DNA of 64,000 nucleotides from Absidia repens (Eukaryota > Mucoromycota > Mucoromycetes > Mucorales > Cunninghamellaceae), in contig MCGE01000010.1 of NCBI GenBank assembly GCA_002105175.1, forward strand, positions 1,240,001 to 1,304,000. Reading direction: 5' to 3'. This document shows, piece by piece, positions 48,797 to 60,979 of this stretch (the first letter of the stretch is position 1; each line of letters starts with the position of its first letter). A model generated the notes under the pieces. That model did not search any database. It was given only the letters and a program-made list of their open reading frames with translations, and was not told the DNA's origin. Both the position numbers and the translations under genes were made by a program.

Positions 48797-49524
48797 AAAA
48801 TTGAAGATGTTTAAATGTATGTTGTGTACGGTATAAATGGGGTGGGCGATAATATGTTGGGGACATGAACGAATTCTATATGAGGGATATAAGAATTTTG
48901 GGACGGAAACCGGAAAATCAATTTGACGCAATAGTTCACTATATTAAAAGTGGAAATGGAATACGTAATTGGTAAAAAATGGAATTTTTCATTTTCCTTT
49001 TTTTTCCCGCTGCTTCCCATGGCCTTGATGGGGTTCATGGTTGTTGAAAACTGCAAATGTATGAGATTATGTTATCTTTCGAATGAGTGGAAATGAGGAC
49101 ATCATTCTCTTTTCTAATTCGTTCATTGGTATAGTAGCGGATCATTATTCAATCTCCTATTGTCGTTTACCTGGTTTCTTTTTTAGACCGTTTCTTCGTT
49201 GAAGCAAGTATGAGAGAATTGGTAAGTGATGACAATGGTAATTCATCAAGTTTGTAAAATTTCCATTACGAGCGGTTAATCACCTTTCCCGTGAGAAATC
49301 AAGCTGACACTATCTTTTTTGGCATGCATTGGGGCCATGATCAATGTCAATTAGAATAACAATCCGCGTCAAATGTTCAAACACCGCTCTTTGTCAGCAC
49401 CTGCTAAAGTGAAAAATATTCATAACTGGTCTCCTTTTTTTCTTCTTCTATTTCTTTCTCTCTTTTATTCAAATACTTTCTCTTTCTATCTTTTTTATCT
49501 TTTTATTTTTTAAATATATCACTG
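48228..49524. promoter_or_regulatory. Intergenic region and G6PDH promoter
   Basis: 3' flank of the RBR ligase, an A28 run near 48763, then AT-rich DNA without a gene. 49430-49500 is a pyrimidine-rich promoter/leader of the G6PDH gene. ATGTTCAAACACCGCTCTTT near 49373 resembles a block near 59573 (CATTTAAACGCCGCTCTTCG). Confidence 0.5.
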
Positions 49525-51202
49525 ATGTCCTCTTCAGCTATTCAACAAATCCGGGATCAAGTACAAAGCGAACTCAATGGTGCTGTCACTATTGTTGGTA
49601 AGGACAAAAAATGAAGTGGCGTTATCATATCGTTGTTTTCTAAAAGAGGAATTAAAGTTTCTTTTTATCTTGTGTTCTCACCCTCGTTTACTTTTTTCCT
49701 TTGTCATTACCAACAGTACTAGGAAGTAGTGGTGATCTTGCCAAAAAGAAGACCTATCCCGCACTTTTTGGACTTTACAAGAATGGCTTTTTACCTAACA
49801 ACGTGCATATTGTCGGGTACGCGCGCACCAAAATGACTCAAGAAGAACATATTGAACGGGTCACCCAATATATCAAACCCAAGTCTGACGAAGAACAAGC
49901 CAAACTTCAACAATTCAAACATATCAACACTTATCAATCTGGACTATATGATCAAGCCGAGTCCTGGATGCAACTGAATCAGGTCTTAGAAAAGCTCGAA
50001 ACGGAACGGGGGTTGACTTTGGCGTCTTCAAGGAACCGGGTATTCTATATGGCTCTTCCTCCCTCAGTATTTATTCCAGTGGCTCAAGGCATCAAACAAC
50101 ACGTGTACAACGATCAGGGCATCAACCGACTGGTAGTGGAAAAACCGTTTGGAAAGGATACTGAATCCAGCAACGAATTGGGTGATGCATTGGGTGCACT
50201 TTTCAAGGAAGAAGAAATTTACCGGATCGATCATTACTTGGGCAAGGAAATGGTCAAAAGTGTGATGAATTTGCGTTTTGCCAACATCTTCTTTGCGCAT
50301 GCTTGGGACCGACAATTTATCGACAACGTGCAGATCACCTTTAAGGAACCTTTTGGAACGGAAGGTCGTGGCGGCTACTTCGATGAATTTGGAATTATTC
50401 GTGATGTGATGCAAAACCATTTATTACAAGTTCTCACCCTGATCGCCATGGAACGACCCATCTCGACTGACAGTGAAGCCATCCGCGATGAAAAGTCAAG
50501 GTATTGAAATGTATCCGACCAATCAAGATGGAAGATACTCTGCTAGGACAATATGTGGGTGATGGAAACGGCAAACCAGGTTATTTGGAAGACGACTCAC
50601 TCAAGAACAAGGCTAGTCGGACGCCAACCTTTGCTGCTCTGGCCCTCTTTATTGAAAACGAACGCTGGGAAGGTGTACCTTTTGTTCTCAAGGCAGGCAA
50701 GGCATTAAACGAAGCCAAGGTGGAAGTGCGTATCCAATTCAAGAATGTACCTGGGAACCTCTATGATAATACTGCACGCAATGAATTGGTCATCCGTATT
50801 CAACCCAAGGAAAGTATCTATATGAAGTTCAACAGCAAACAACCGGGGCTCTCATACCAAACCATCCAAACGGATCTTGATTTGTCATACCACGACCGCT
50901 ACACCGACTTGGCTATCCCCGATGCTTACGAATCGCTTATTTTGGATGTCTTGCGAAACGATCACTCCAATTTTGTGCGTGATGATGAACTGGAAGCTTC
51001 TTGGAAAATATTCACTCCTTTGTTGCACACTATTGATGACCCTCAACAACATTTGCCTTTGGTCACTTATCCTTATGGTTCTCGTGGACCCCAAGAATTG
51101 AATGCCTTTGTCCAAAACTTCGGCTATGATCGCTCTGACTCAAGTACTTACACCTGGCCTAGACAATCTATGGCAGCCAGCGCTCAACAAAACAAGCTCT
51201 AG
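49525..51202 (+). CDS. ZWF1: Glucose-6-phosphate 1-dehydrogenase, with a one-base frame break
   Basis: First enzyme of the oxidative pentose phosphate pathway; oxidises glucose-6-phosphate and makes NADPH in the cytosol. Exon 1 is 49525-49597, exon 2 49717-51202; about 519 aa when frame is restored (yeast Zwf1 505). Coenzyme fold: TIVVLGSSGDLAKKKTYPAL, matching the GxxGDLA fingerprint. VVEKPFGKD and the active-site RIDHYLGKE are present, followed by NLRFANIFFAHAWDRQFIDN and FKEPFGTEGRGGYFDEFGI. Frame 1 ends at TGA 50505-50507 after AIRDEK, where the family continues with KVKVLKCIRPI-like residues. One missing G after position 50495 restores it (AAG-GTC-AAG-GTA-TTG). Downstream LKCIRPIKMEDTLLGQYVG, GVPFVLKAGKALNE and the C-terminal SWKIFTPLLH are intact, so the break is probably a base error. 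Confidence 0.94.
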
Positions 51203-51394
51203 TTTATTTTACTTATTATATTCATTCATCTGTCCCGCCCCCATAGTCATTAGCTTACTTATATCATCCCCTTTTTATACATATATCTTTTTCTTCCGCC
51301 ACTCCCCCCTCCATTTTTGTCAGCATTTTTATATATACTTCTCTTCCTTACAGTACATTCAACGTTTTCACATTTTATATTATGTCTACTTTCA

Positions 51395-51400
51395 AATAAA
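51395..51400 (+). terminator. Poly(A) signal of G6PDH
   Basis: AATAAAATAAAG about 193 nt after the stop codon; an (AT)n tract of about 14 units follows at 51436-51462. Confidence 0.5.
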
Positions 51401-51689
51401 ATAAAGTATTGAACAACCAATTGCCTTCTGTCTTATATATATATATATATATATATATATACTGTATCAATGAATTTTATGTATTATAGATATTGCAGAA
51501 TCCTTTTTTTTTAACCCCAAAACATGGACATCATACCTCAAAATTAGTTCTCCAAACCCATTCATTGTAGCCCAATTACTTACCATGTAATGTGGACCAT
51601 GTAAACTGATTAATACTGTGTATACGATACTTACATGTTCTGAAATTATTTATGACAAGCAATTCTTGCATTTGTCATCACTACAAAAT

Positions 51690-52830
51690 CAAACACCCAG
51701 CTGGCAATTGATGACAGCCAAACCCCTCCATACATTTCAAATACCGCCCACGTGTTTTATTTTTTCGTTCGCTTCCTTTCATTTTCTTTTTTTTTTTTCT
51801 CGCCATTAAACGTATTTGACGTAATGATGATCTTAGATTAGTGTCAGGACTAGTTTAGAAGGGTGTCTGGCTCAGGGATTACAACATGCATGGGGAAATC
51901 CTTTCATTTTGGATTCAGGATTAACCCTTTCATTTTAAATTCAGGATTTAGAACTATCACTAGTTGGATTTTAGAGTCTTCATTAGCTTAGTTTCGTATT
52001 AGTTTGTCCATAGTCTGTATCTGAGACTGGATAAAATATCTCTTTTTAATTGTCTCAATGGAGAAATATTTCGCTAATTGCTCTCTCATGTCTAGTGCAA
52101 GAGATCTCTTTTTGCCATCACCCTTAGGAAGTATTGTTTTACTTCAATAAAGTATCGTTCCTGTTGTCATTATCATGCCTTGTACGGTACAATATACTAG
52201 ATTCCTTTTTACACTTGTCTGTTTTTATTAGTATTGATTATTATTTAAATATTACTTTATTCTCTACCGTGTTTCTTCCAAGATCTTCCTATCAGATCCT
52301 GGGACACTGAATCCCCCCCCTCCCTCTCTTCCCTTTAGTTTTAGCGCCTACCAATATACTTCAATAAAATATACTTTTTTGTTAATTTAACATTTTCTGA
52401 TCCGCCTGATATGAAAAATACTGCTATTGTATTTGCTTTGTGGGAGTCCTACTAAATAATCCCTCCTTAATTGACTACTTTCCCTCTTAAAGACCAAAAA
52501 CTGCTTGGCAATCGTAGATGACTTGATACCAAAGACAGTCGACGGATAATATAAATAAATATAGGTTGTGCTGTGCATATAGTTGCCGCAAGAAATTATT
52601 TTGCATTGTTTTCTAGCCTATCTACGCCTACTTGCTCTAATCCCAAAGGCTTAATGACTGGTTGACAATTGGGTCACTTAATATGAAACGTGGACTTATT
52701 CCCTCTCTACCATTCATATTAATCAACCCAGATCATACCTCCAACGTAAGTATCCTTTGAAATCGAATACAAAAGGCTGCAACAACTCGGGTCTACTTGA
52801 CGTTCTCGCTGAACTGCGCTATCAACCAAA
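51690..52830 (+). repeat. Dispersed repeat copy R5 (long copy)
   Basis: The core GTCAGGACTAGTTTAGAA is at 51843-51860, with ACCGCCCACGTG near 51743. The block CCTTTCATTTTGGATTCAGG is partly duplicated in tandem (51899-51952). The 3' end carries TCTACCATTCATATTAATCA near 52707 and TCGCTGAACTGCGCTAT near 52806. Confidence 0.75.
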
Positions 52831-53121
52831 AAAAAAAAAAAAAAAAAAAAAAAAAGCAACAACAACAAAACAAAACAAAACCCCCCATCAATCACACCAG
52901 TATCATCTTCCTCTACGTAATCACTGCTTTCACATCAGCATCTTGTCTTGTCATCATAGCAAAACACCTAGTCTTCTAATAACCCCTTCCTCATTCCACT
53001 CAACAAGGATTCAATCCCATCAACTTCATCAGCACTTTTCCGAACAAAAGTCAATTTCATAAAAAAAAAAATGGTATTCTTTATTGATTTATTGAAGTAT
53101 AAGGGTGAGGGAGGGTGTCTA

Positions 53122-55067
53122 CTATCCTAGTTTTCTTCGTCGATCAGCAGCTGAACGATTAGATGAAGCACTTGATACCGACAAGGAATGTTTCTATTCA
53201 AACCGCGCCGAGAAAAAAAAAAAAGAAAACGTTAAGTTACGGTATATAAAATCACCTCTACATGGTATTTCCAAAAAAAAAAAGGTGTTTTTACCCGTCC
53301 CGCTGGTCCTGAGCTTTTCGTCTTGGTGTCAATATCCATTTTTTCCGCCACTTTTTTGAGTTCCAGCAAAGCAACCACCGAGTTTTGAAAATGTTCATAC
53401 TTGTAACACACCGCCTCGGTCGGCATGATTGGTCGCGCACCTATATATAATAATAATAATAACAAACTTGAGACATGTTGAATCCTTTGTTTGTTTTCTT
53501 CTTTTCTCGCTTACCAATGCCAAAATCCGCCATGGTTCGCAATGCCCTTGGCTGTACACCTGCTTTGATGCCAGGTAGCTTTTGACTTCGAACATAAGGT
53601 CCTGGAATCAATTTTTCTTTCTTTTCCGGTGGCGGGGGTAGCAGGTCTATTTTTTTTTTTTTAAAAAAAAAAGAAATGATCAATTGTCCGTCGAATGGTA
53701 AAGGGAGGGGGGTTACCTTCTACGGATGATGATGATGTTGATATTCTGCGTGCTTTCTTGATATTTTCATCCTTCTTCTTTTTCTACATGACCCCCGCCA
53801 AAAAAACAAGGTGAGTCCGTTGCAGGCTTATCTATTTGATATAAACGTTACCTTTTGATCTTGAGTGGCACTGCTCGTACCACCAGTAATACCAATACCG
53901 CCAGGATTAGCCATAGGCGTTGCTGACGAGGATCCGTTGGATGGAGAAGCAAGATGAGACGATGAGGAGGAGGTGGAGGCAGCAGAAAGAGGAGGTGGGG
54001 GAAGGTAAGACGATGTCAGTGGTGTCAATGGTGTGGATGGTATCTGTTGCGCTTGTTCCAAATGAAGTGTACTATAAAGCTGATCGCGCTGCGTGGTGAG
54101 GAGTTCCTTATTTTCTTCCATCCTTTTGGCTTCCAAAAACAGTAACTCTTCCTCCTGTATCTGTTCCTTTGTTCGTGCATAAAGTCCAATCAGTGCCTGT
54201 TTTCGTTCGGTTTCTTTCGCCTTATCGTAACTGTACTGCTGTAATAGTGTGTGCCGATTCTCGGATGATGATGATGTCGGATGATGTCCATTGGTCAATC
54301 CACCGCTACTACCGCGAGATTTGATCAACTTCCGGTTGACTGTGTAGTATCGATCTTTAATGTCTTCCATTGTGCGCGATGTGTCGTAGTCGTATCGGTC
54401 GGCTATAACTGGGAATCGTAAATCATATAATCGACATAATCGAAAAAGATAATCTGTTTCGTCCTTGGTCCAATCCGTATCTATGCGATAAACAAAATTA
54501 TGAGTGAATATGAATATAGTTGGCGAGCAAGGCGTCCGTGAAGTTTACCTGTCAAGTGTTTTTCATAGTCATCGTCCGTGTATTCCACAACATCAATAAC
54601 CCGATTGAACTTGGCAAAATGGTAGCCTATATATGATAACAGAAGAAGAGTAATATTAGTTTCGCCATTCCCATCGTTTATACGTAGTATTCTTGATACC
54701 TTCATCATCTTGATTCGACTGTTTTTCCCAGTGGTTTAAAACAAGAGTATCACTTCGTGCAGGATGGAGAAATGGTTTTTGTACCCTAATAATAACAAGA
54801 GTTTTGTGTCTAGCCATCCAGAATCTGTCCGTTATCTTCATATCACAATATTTCTTACCATGCTTCTGCCTTTTTTGATGTAGCCCACTTTGCTTTGAAG
54901 GTTGGTTTGACGAAAGATATAGGTGGTGTGCCTCCGACAAGGGAAAATACGAAATCATTTCTTTCTTCTATAAATCGATTGAAAAAAAAGAGGTCAGTAT
55001 CAAAGAGCCCACTGCATAATATGCACTATTCTTTATAAAGCTTTCAATCACCTTGTTGCTCGTTCAT
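53122..55067 (-). CDS. SWC4: SWR1/NuA4 subunit Swc4 (Eaf2/DMAP1 family)
   Basis: Shared subunit of the SWR1 (H2A.Z exchange) and NuA4 (histone acetylation) complexes in the nucleus. Nine exons in phase: 55052-55067, 54859-54967, 54700-54785, 54549-54626, 53852-54480, 53717-53783, 53515-53646, 53295-53440, 53122-53193 (444 aa). Recognised by KPFLHPARSDTLVLNHW, YHFAKFNRVIDVVEY and the SANT-like DTDWTKDETDYLFRLCRLYD followed by DLRFPVIADRYDYD and DIKDRYYTVNRKLIKSRG. A coiled coil carries NRHTLLQQYSYDKAKETERK. The C-terminal domain has PGPYVRSQKLPGIKAGVQPR. Odd point: the family's N-terminal RPEG-x-RELYAL-like segment is not visible. The chosen start (MNEQQEERNDFVF) is the only ATG I find, and the region just upstream leads into repeat R6. 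An unseen exon or true loss are both possible. Confidence 0.88.
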
Positions 55068-57360
55068 TGTATCTTCTTCAAATAACCGTTGGAAAGAGAA
55101 AAAAAGGCGACATTTTCGTTTTTAAAAAAACCAGCTTCAGTCACGCCTCATCATTTTTAAATTCCGCGGTATTTGGCGTGCTTCTGATGGACAGCCTCCT
55201 CCCCGCCCCGCTTCCAATTTGCCATCACAAATTCCGGTCAAGTTCGACACACTTTACTTCAACTCCCAAATTCCACTAACCCCCCCAAAAAAAAGTTCAT
55301 TTTGCTGGTGGGAGGTTGTATTAGTTCTGACACTTCTTAGAGTCTTTTTAAGAGTCGGTCCAGCTCGTCTGAGTGCGATTTCCACCGGGTGGTCTTTTCC
55401 AGCCAAAAAAAAAAAGTATTAGTTCTGAGAACAAATAGACTACGACGAGTTCCTCAATGTTGCAGGCAAATACTTCGTGAGAAGAGAATCAGTATGCTGA
55501 TGTTGCTGTATGGTGCTGGTCGTTAGTGAAAAAAAAGGAGCCTCCTTACTTTTTTTATTTTTTTGTAGTGGGTTCCTAATTTTGTAGCATCACAGAAGAT
55601 CCAAAAAGCATTTTAAATCCCGTCCACGTGGATGTTTTATTTACCTTGCCAATTTTTTCCCCTTCCTTTCTCTCTTTTTTCTTTCATTTTCTTTATTCAA
55701 TTGTTTTTTTTTTCTTCACCATTCAACTTCTTTGTGGTTATGATGGACTTCAATTAGTGTCAGGACTAGTTTAGAAGGGTTTTCAGCTCAGGGATTTACA
55801 AGATGCATGGGAAAACCCTTTCATTTTGCATTGAGGATTTAGAATCACCATAAGTTGACTTTTTGAAGCCTCCATTAGCTTAGTTAGTCTTAGTTTAGCT
55901 ATATCTTATATATACATCTGAATAAAATGTCTCCTTTTACATGCTACAATGAAAAGTACCCATCTCTTCTTTCTCATTTCGTGTACAGTATTATATATCT
56001 CTTTCTGCAATCGTCCATTCAGATCAGTGTTGACCATTCTTCCAACTTTTCCCGTAGTCTACCTCATGTGCTGCCTTCATTAGATCCCTTGCTACAATAA
56101 ACCCCGCACCTTTATTTAAGCCAATACCAATACTGTTTCAATAAAATATGTCTTTATTGTTAACCATCCTCTGACCCATTCCGTAATGAGCAAAGCTGCT
56201 TTATGAGTATCCTATCAATGCCACTAGCTTTCTAACTCACCTACTGTGAGACTTTCCCCTACACCCTCCAAGTCCCAGATACTAACTGACTATTCTAGAT
56301 TATTTAGCATTAAACATGACATGACGATAAACCTACGCTTCCTATCAAATCCATTAATCATGAGAAATTCCGCATAAATCTCTTTTTTTTTTAAAAAAAA
56401 AAAACTCCTCCATCACTTGCTCCTCTTTGCTAATGATATGGTGTAACATACTGCAAACCTTGTTTACTCTCTCTCTATATCTGTAGGCAGTGTTATATTT
56501 TTTCTTTACTCCATATTTTCATGATGATTATAGAGACTACACAGACATGGCATTATACTGGTTCTGTTTGATGTCAGAAAAAAAAAAACTCCTGACATTT
56601 TTTTTTTTTCATTAAGCGTTAGTCATAATCTAGACTACAGTGCTATTAGCCTTTTTTTAATGATTTTCCAACTTGGTTTAGCTCGGCGTATCCATTGATG
56701 TGGAATTGCAATTGATGTAGGGGGCAACTTAATGTCTCAATGGATCTCGAACATCCATGTCAAAACTATCATATCGCGGAAAGGGGCGATCCAGGAAAAG
56801 GAAAAGAAAGGAGGGGAGAGGGGAGGTGGATCAAAATCAAGTTGATCAAAAAAAGTTAATTTATATGGAGAAAAAAAAAAAAAAAAAAAAAAAAAGCAAA
56901 ATAGATGTATTGGATAATGATTTCTGGAACAAGAATGTAGAAATGGAAGTCCATACTATATTACCTCCTTGACGTTCATTTGATACATATGGTCGGAACA
57001 AGTATCATGCTTGGACCAGTGACAAAGTATGGTAACGGGGACAGTGATAGGATCACCGTGTTTCTATATATATATATATAAATAAGGACTGATTACAGGC
57101 AAAGCATTTTTCTATAATGATGAGGATAACACGATCTGATTTTCTGGAACCATTTAATATTATGCATGTAAATGAGATGAAAAATCTAACATAAAAAAAA
57201 TCTGTAAAGAGCGATGAGGCTTCTTTTTTCAATAATAGACAATAGGATGTATGGTATGAAGAATAGAATGAATGATTTTATTTTATTTGTTTGATGAATG
57301 CTATGAGAATGATGGAAACTAAAACTACAGGAAGGACAGGAGATTAATACACAACTAGTT
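55068..57360. other. Intergenic: SWC4 upstream region, repeat R6, aquaporin 3' flank
   Basis: 55068-55479 would hold the SWC4 promoter; no convincing upstream exon is seen. Repeat R6 spans about 55480-56480. 56481-57360 has an A22 run near 56870 and AT-rich DNA; a 71-codon Lys-rich plus frame at 56757-56972 is low complexity and not credible. Confidence 0.5.
55480..56480 (+). repeat. Dispersed repeat copy R6
   Basis: The core GTCAGGACTAGTTTAGAA is at 55759-55776, with CCCGTCCACGTGG near 55620 and the CATCTGAATAAAATGTCTCC block near 55913. The 5' end has GATGTTGCTGTATGGTGCTG near 55498, similar to the 5' end of R7 (GATGTTGAACAGTAGTTG). The 3' end has TCAATGCCACTAG near 56215, aligned with R2 and R7. 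Confidence 0.75.
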
Positions 57361-58654
57361 CTACAAAACTGGAGGATCACAAGGGTCAAAAAATAATTTG
57401 TAGCAAAAACCACCTAAAAGGGCACCAAATATAGGTGCAAAAGAAGGGATGAATGAATAATAATTGGCCACCGAGAAAACACCAGGTCCCCATCCAGCCA
57501 CAGCAGTAAAAAGTCTTGGACCAAGATCCCTAGCGGGGTTCAAAGAGAAGCCCGAGGTATAGCCCAGCCCCAAGGAAATAGCCATCAGTCCGGCAGCAAT
57601 CATCACGCCTTGCATCGTACAGAATGGCATATTGTTGGGATGTCCTGTTACCATAATCAGTAATAAAAGTAGTGCAGTTCCAATGACTTCAGAGGAGACG
57701 GCCGTAAAAGTACCAACGTAAAATGGAGGATAAGTGGCAAAAATTCCCGCTGTGCCCTTGGGGCCCAAAATTTGTCGATCACCGTTATCAAACATGTCAA
57801 CGGCAGGTTCAATCATACTATAGAGCACCGCTGCACCAGAGAAAGCCCCACTTATCTGCGCAGTTATGTACATCAGCACTTTTTGTCTAGGAAAGCCACT
57901 ATACGCCCAAAAGGTCAATGTCACCGCCGGATTCAAATGAGCGCCCTATGATATATACAATAGATGAAGAAGAGTGATTAGAAAAGATATTGCGACAACA
58001 ATAACTGCAGTCATACTTTTTTTTTTTTTTTTTTTTTACCGATACATGTCCAGAAATACAAATTGCAACCAGTACAGCCAAACCTATTAAATAGAGTAGC
58101 GAGAATTAGAAATAGTCATTGAGCGAGATAGTTCCTTACCATTTCCAAACGAAATAGCAAGCCAAGACTTGTCTTTTCCAACGTCTAATGTTTGTTGTGC
58201 GGATATTCCATTGATTAGCAGAATCATAACAAAGGTACCCAAAAATTCTGCAAAGAATTGACGATACTGCATAAACAAAAACATAAACAAAAACAAAAAC
58301 AAAAAGAAAACATTTCAACAATTAATAATTTGATTCAATATTGATAAACCAGTGATAAGTCAAATAGTATACATCTTTCCCACTTACATGGTACCGGAAG
58401 GACCGACATGATTTTGTGCACGATTGATAAAATAAGGTAGCTGAGGAAGGTGATTTGGGTGATATGGATAGCTTCCCTTCTGAGTTACTATATTGTTGTA
58501 TGGATTGTGGAGGTGAAGATGGTGAATGATTCATGTAATCAAAATCGATAATTACTGTTGATGGTGGCGATGCGTTTGTCAGTGTTGAATCAGAGTTATG
58601 CGACCGAGTAAGAGCTGGTCGAGGAAGACTGGGTGAAGTGACATGTGGTTCCAT
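57361..58654 (-). CDS. Aquaglyceroporin (MIP family)
   Basis: Membrane channel for glycerol and water. Exons 58388-58654, 58140-58266, 58040-58083, 57361-57945 join in phase to 340 aa. The N-terminal about 85 aa are cytoplasmic and Ser/Pro-rich. Then the MIP core begins: YRQFFAEFLGTFVMILLING, AVLVAICISGHVSGAHLNPA, a first NPA box (HLNPAVT) at about residue 150, ASSEVIG-like helix 4 (FTAVSSEVIGTALLLLLIMV), and a second box SGFSLNPARDLGPRLF. The Asp after NPAR is the signature of glycerol-conducting members. The C-terminus is short (YKLFFDPCDPPVL). Exon 3 is only 44 nt. The intron before GAHLNPA carries a T19 run. Confidence 0.93.
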
Positions 58655-60370
58655 ATTGAATTTTGTACTATATGATCAAGTCAACATGGATATAAAAATG
58701 AAGGAAGAGAATAAAAATAAAAAAACAGGGTTAAGTAAGCTTGTCTGTTTTTTTCTTTTTTAGAAAAAAAAAATTGTGATTGTTAAAACAAAAAGAAAAG
58801 AAAGAGACAAAATTCAAAATACAAGATTTTATTTTTTACTTTATAAAAAAAAAAAGGACGGCGGGAATTCAAAATAGGGGATGAGTATTTTTTCATTTTT
58901 GGTGAGGGAGGGGCAACGACGAGAGAGGAGACAATTTCCTCCTTTTATTTTTTTATATGTATATTACATGTTTTTTCCATTGATGATAGTTTCTTAGCGT
59001 CAAAACAGAAAAGATCCCGGTAGAGTCTCATATTTGCGAAGTTTTAAGTCTCATAAACAATAAATCATATTTTTAGAAGTCAAAGTATAATGAGGTTGAT
59101 GAACAACCTCCCTATACTCTTCTTGATGCATAATTGACTTTTAAAAAACTGAAATGATCGCGCACCATTCAAACAAACAATGAGGATATGAATGACAAGG
59201 AAGTCAATGATTGATATTTTGACTAGGTGGATAAAAGATTAATGTATTTCATCTTGATCATCAATGGTTTCAAAGATTACCAGCTTAAAAATGTAGTTGA
59301 AGTAATGGTATAATTATAGGTTGAGGTGGGTATATATCTCCATGTGGTCAGCAAGTGGACTCTTTGATGCTAATTAAATCTGCATTAAGATCACAGCTTA
59401 AGTCAATAAAAAAAGTGAGCAAATGATGAGGTGATTTAAAGTATTTATATCTGGCATATACATATTATATATAAATGTAAAAAAAAGGGGAGGAAGATAA
59501 GTGTAATTTTATATTTTTATCATAAACAGATCGACCACATTTTTGGGATCGAAGATCCCAAATTCATGCAACATTTAAACGCCGCTCTTCGTTGTTTTTT
59601 TTTTTACCCTTGGTCAAAAGGCAAATGTTGTTAATAAATAAAAAGTACCCAATTGGTATGTGATCAAAACATTAAATTGAGGGTGTTTATTGGGCATAAT
59701 GACAAAAACTCTTTTTGGGGACCGCTTAAGTGCATGAAAATGAAAAGGAGTGTTGGGGTTGATAGGGTTTGTAATTTACACCGGTGCATTATGAAGAGTG
59801 ACAAGTGCACAGAAAAATATGCTCAATTTAAAATGATACCTTGTTAGGATGTTGTCACTTCTATTTTCTGCAAGTTCTATTCAATATTGTGACTCAATTC
59901 TGAATGACGTCTTTCTGTTCTATTTTTTACTTCTATTTTTTACGACACTGTGCATAGAAATGATATTTTACTTTGAATACATCATACACTACGGCCCAAT
60001 TTATATATTAAGCACTGAGGATTAACCCTATCATAAGCTCAATGCCCTGATGAACTTGGTCCTAGTTGACTTTGTGTATATTATTTTGCATCAAACCTGT
60101 TGAGGAGTAAAGCTGCTAATTAATTAAAAAAAGGTCAATAAAGACAATAAAGCTATGATAACCCGACGCTCCAGCACTCTACATCCCTTGCAGATACAAC
60201 AAACAATTTGTCAAACCCCAAATATATATCCTCAAAAAAAAAAAACATTTGCCGTTCCGCTATCATACAATAGTTTGTAACACTTCTGATTTTTATTTCA
60301 ATTTCAATAAGACATAAGAGTGATAAACTAAACCAAGTAAAATAAAGACACCCTATCCAATCTAAATATT
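58655..60370. other. Intergenic: aquaglyceroporin promoter and cytochrome c 3' flank
   Basis: About 1.7 kb of AT-rich DNA without a supported gene; only A/T runs and short random frames are seen. Confidence 0.5.
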
Positions 60371-60979
60371 CTACGACGTAGCTGCTTCGTTGAGATAAGC
60401 AATCAAATCGGCTCTATCATTTTTCTATGTAAGTGTCAATAGAAAAATAAATGGCGGTGAGCACATACACCTTATACTTAACATTCCATTATCCTTATGC
60501 CAATGCATGAGCTTACCTTTTTCAATCCAGCAAATGCCATTTTTGTACCAGGAATATAAGCCTTTGGTTTTTCCAAATACTAGATGGAATATAAAGATAA
60601 TATACATTCATGTTTTAGTGTGATTAAGAAGATCGATTGTATAAAAATTGCCCAAAAAAAAAAAAATTACCTCGAAGAGCGTTTCATCAGTCCATGTGAT
60701 ACCTTTCGATTTGTTGGCTTCAGTATAGTCGTATCCTTCGACTTGACCTGTTTTTCTTCCAATAAGCCCATGAAGGTTAGGACCGATACCGTTTCCAGCA
60801 CCCTAAACGAAGAAAAGAAGAATAGAGCAAGTTATTTATCATGCTGTGTTCCTTCTTGCTTTTGTGTATGTGTGTCTTTGTGTCTTTTATACTTACTGCT
60901 TCAATTTTATGACATTGTGAGCAGCGTGTCTTGAACAGTTTGGCACCCTTGGTAGAATCGCCTTTAGGTATGTCACCAT
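60371..60979 (-). CDS. CYC1: Cytochrome c, start codon separated by a one-base break
   Basis: Electron carrier of the mitochondrial intermembrane space, between complexes III and IV. Exons 60897-60979, 60671-60802, 60517-60579, 60371-60424. Haem attachment CSQCH, proximal region [17 protein letters not shown], Met ligand in [12 protein letters not shown]-terminal helix [15 protein letters not shown]. Exon 1 has no in-frame ATG: the frame read backwards from [19 protein letters not shown] has no Met. An ATG one base out of frame precedes GTGACATACC. One added G (ATGGGTGAC) gives [19 protein letters not shown]. It also makes exon 1 84 nt, exactly phase 0 for exon 2, and the total 110 aa, typical for fungal cytochrome c. 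The break is therefore most likely a base error. Confidence 0.93.

Larger units (their letters stand above)
51203..53121. other. Convergent intergenic region G6PDH/SWC4
   Basis: Contains the G6PDH 3' flank, repeat R5 (51690-52830), an A28 run near 52828 and, at 52855-53080, a CA-rich stretch. No supported gene. Confidence 0.55.

Noticed and set aside
56757..56972. Lys/Arg-rich 71-codon frame downstream of R6
   Set aside because: Driven by an A22 run and purine-rich DNA; no family features.
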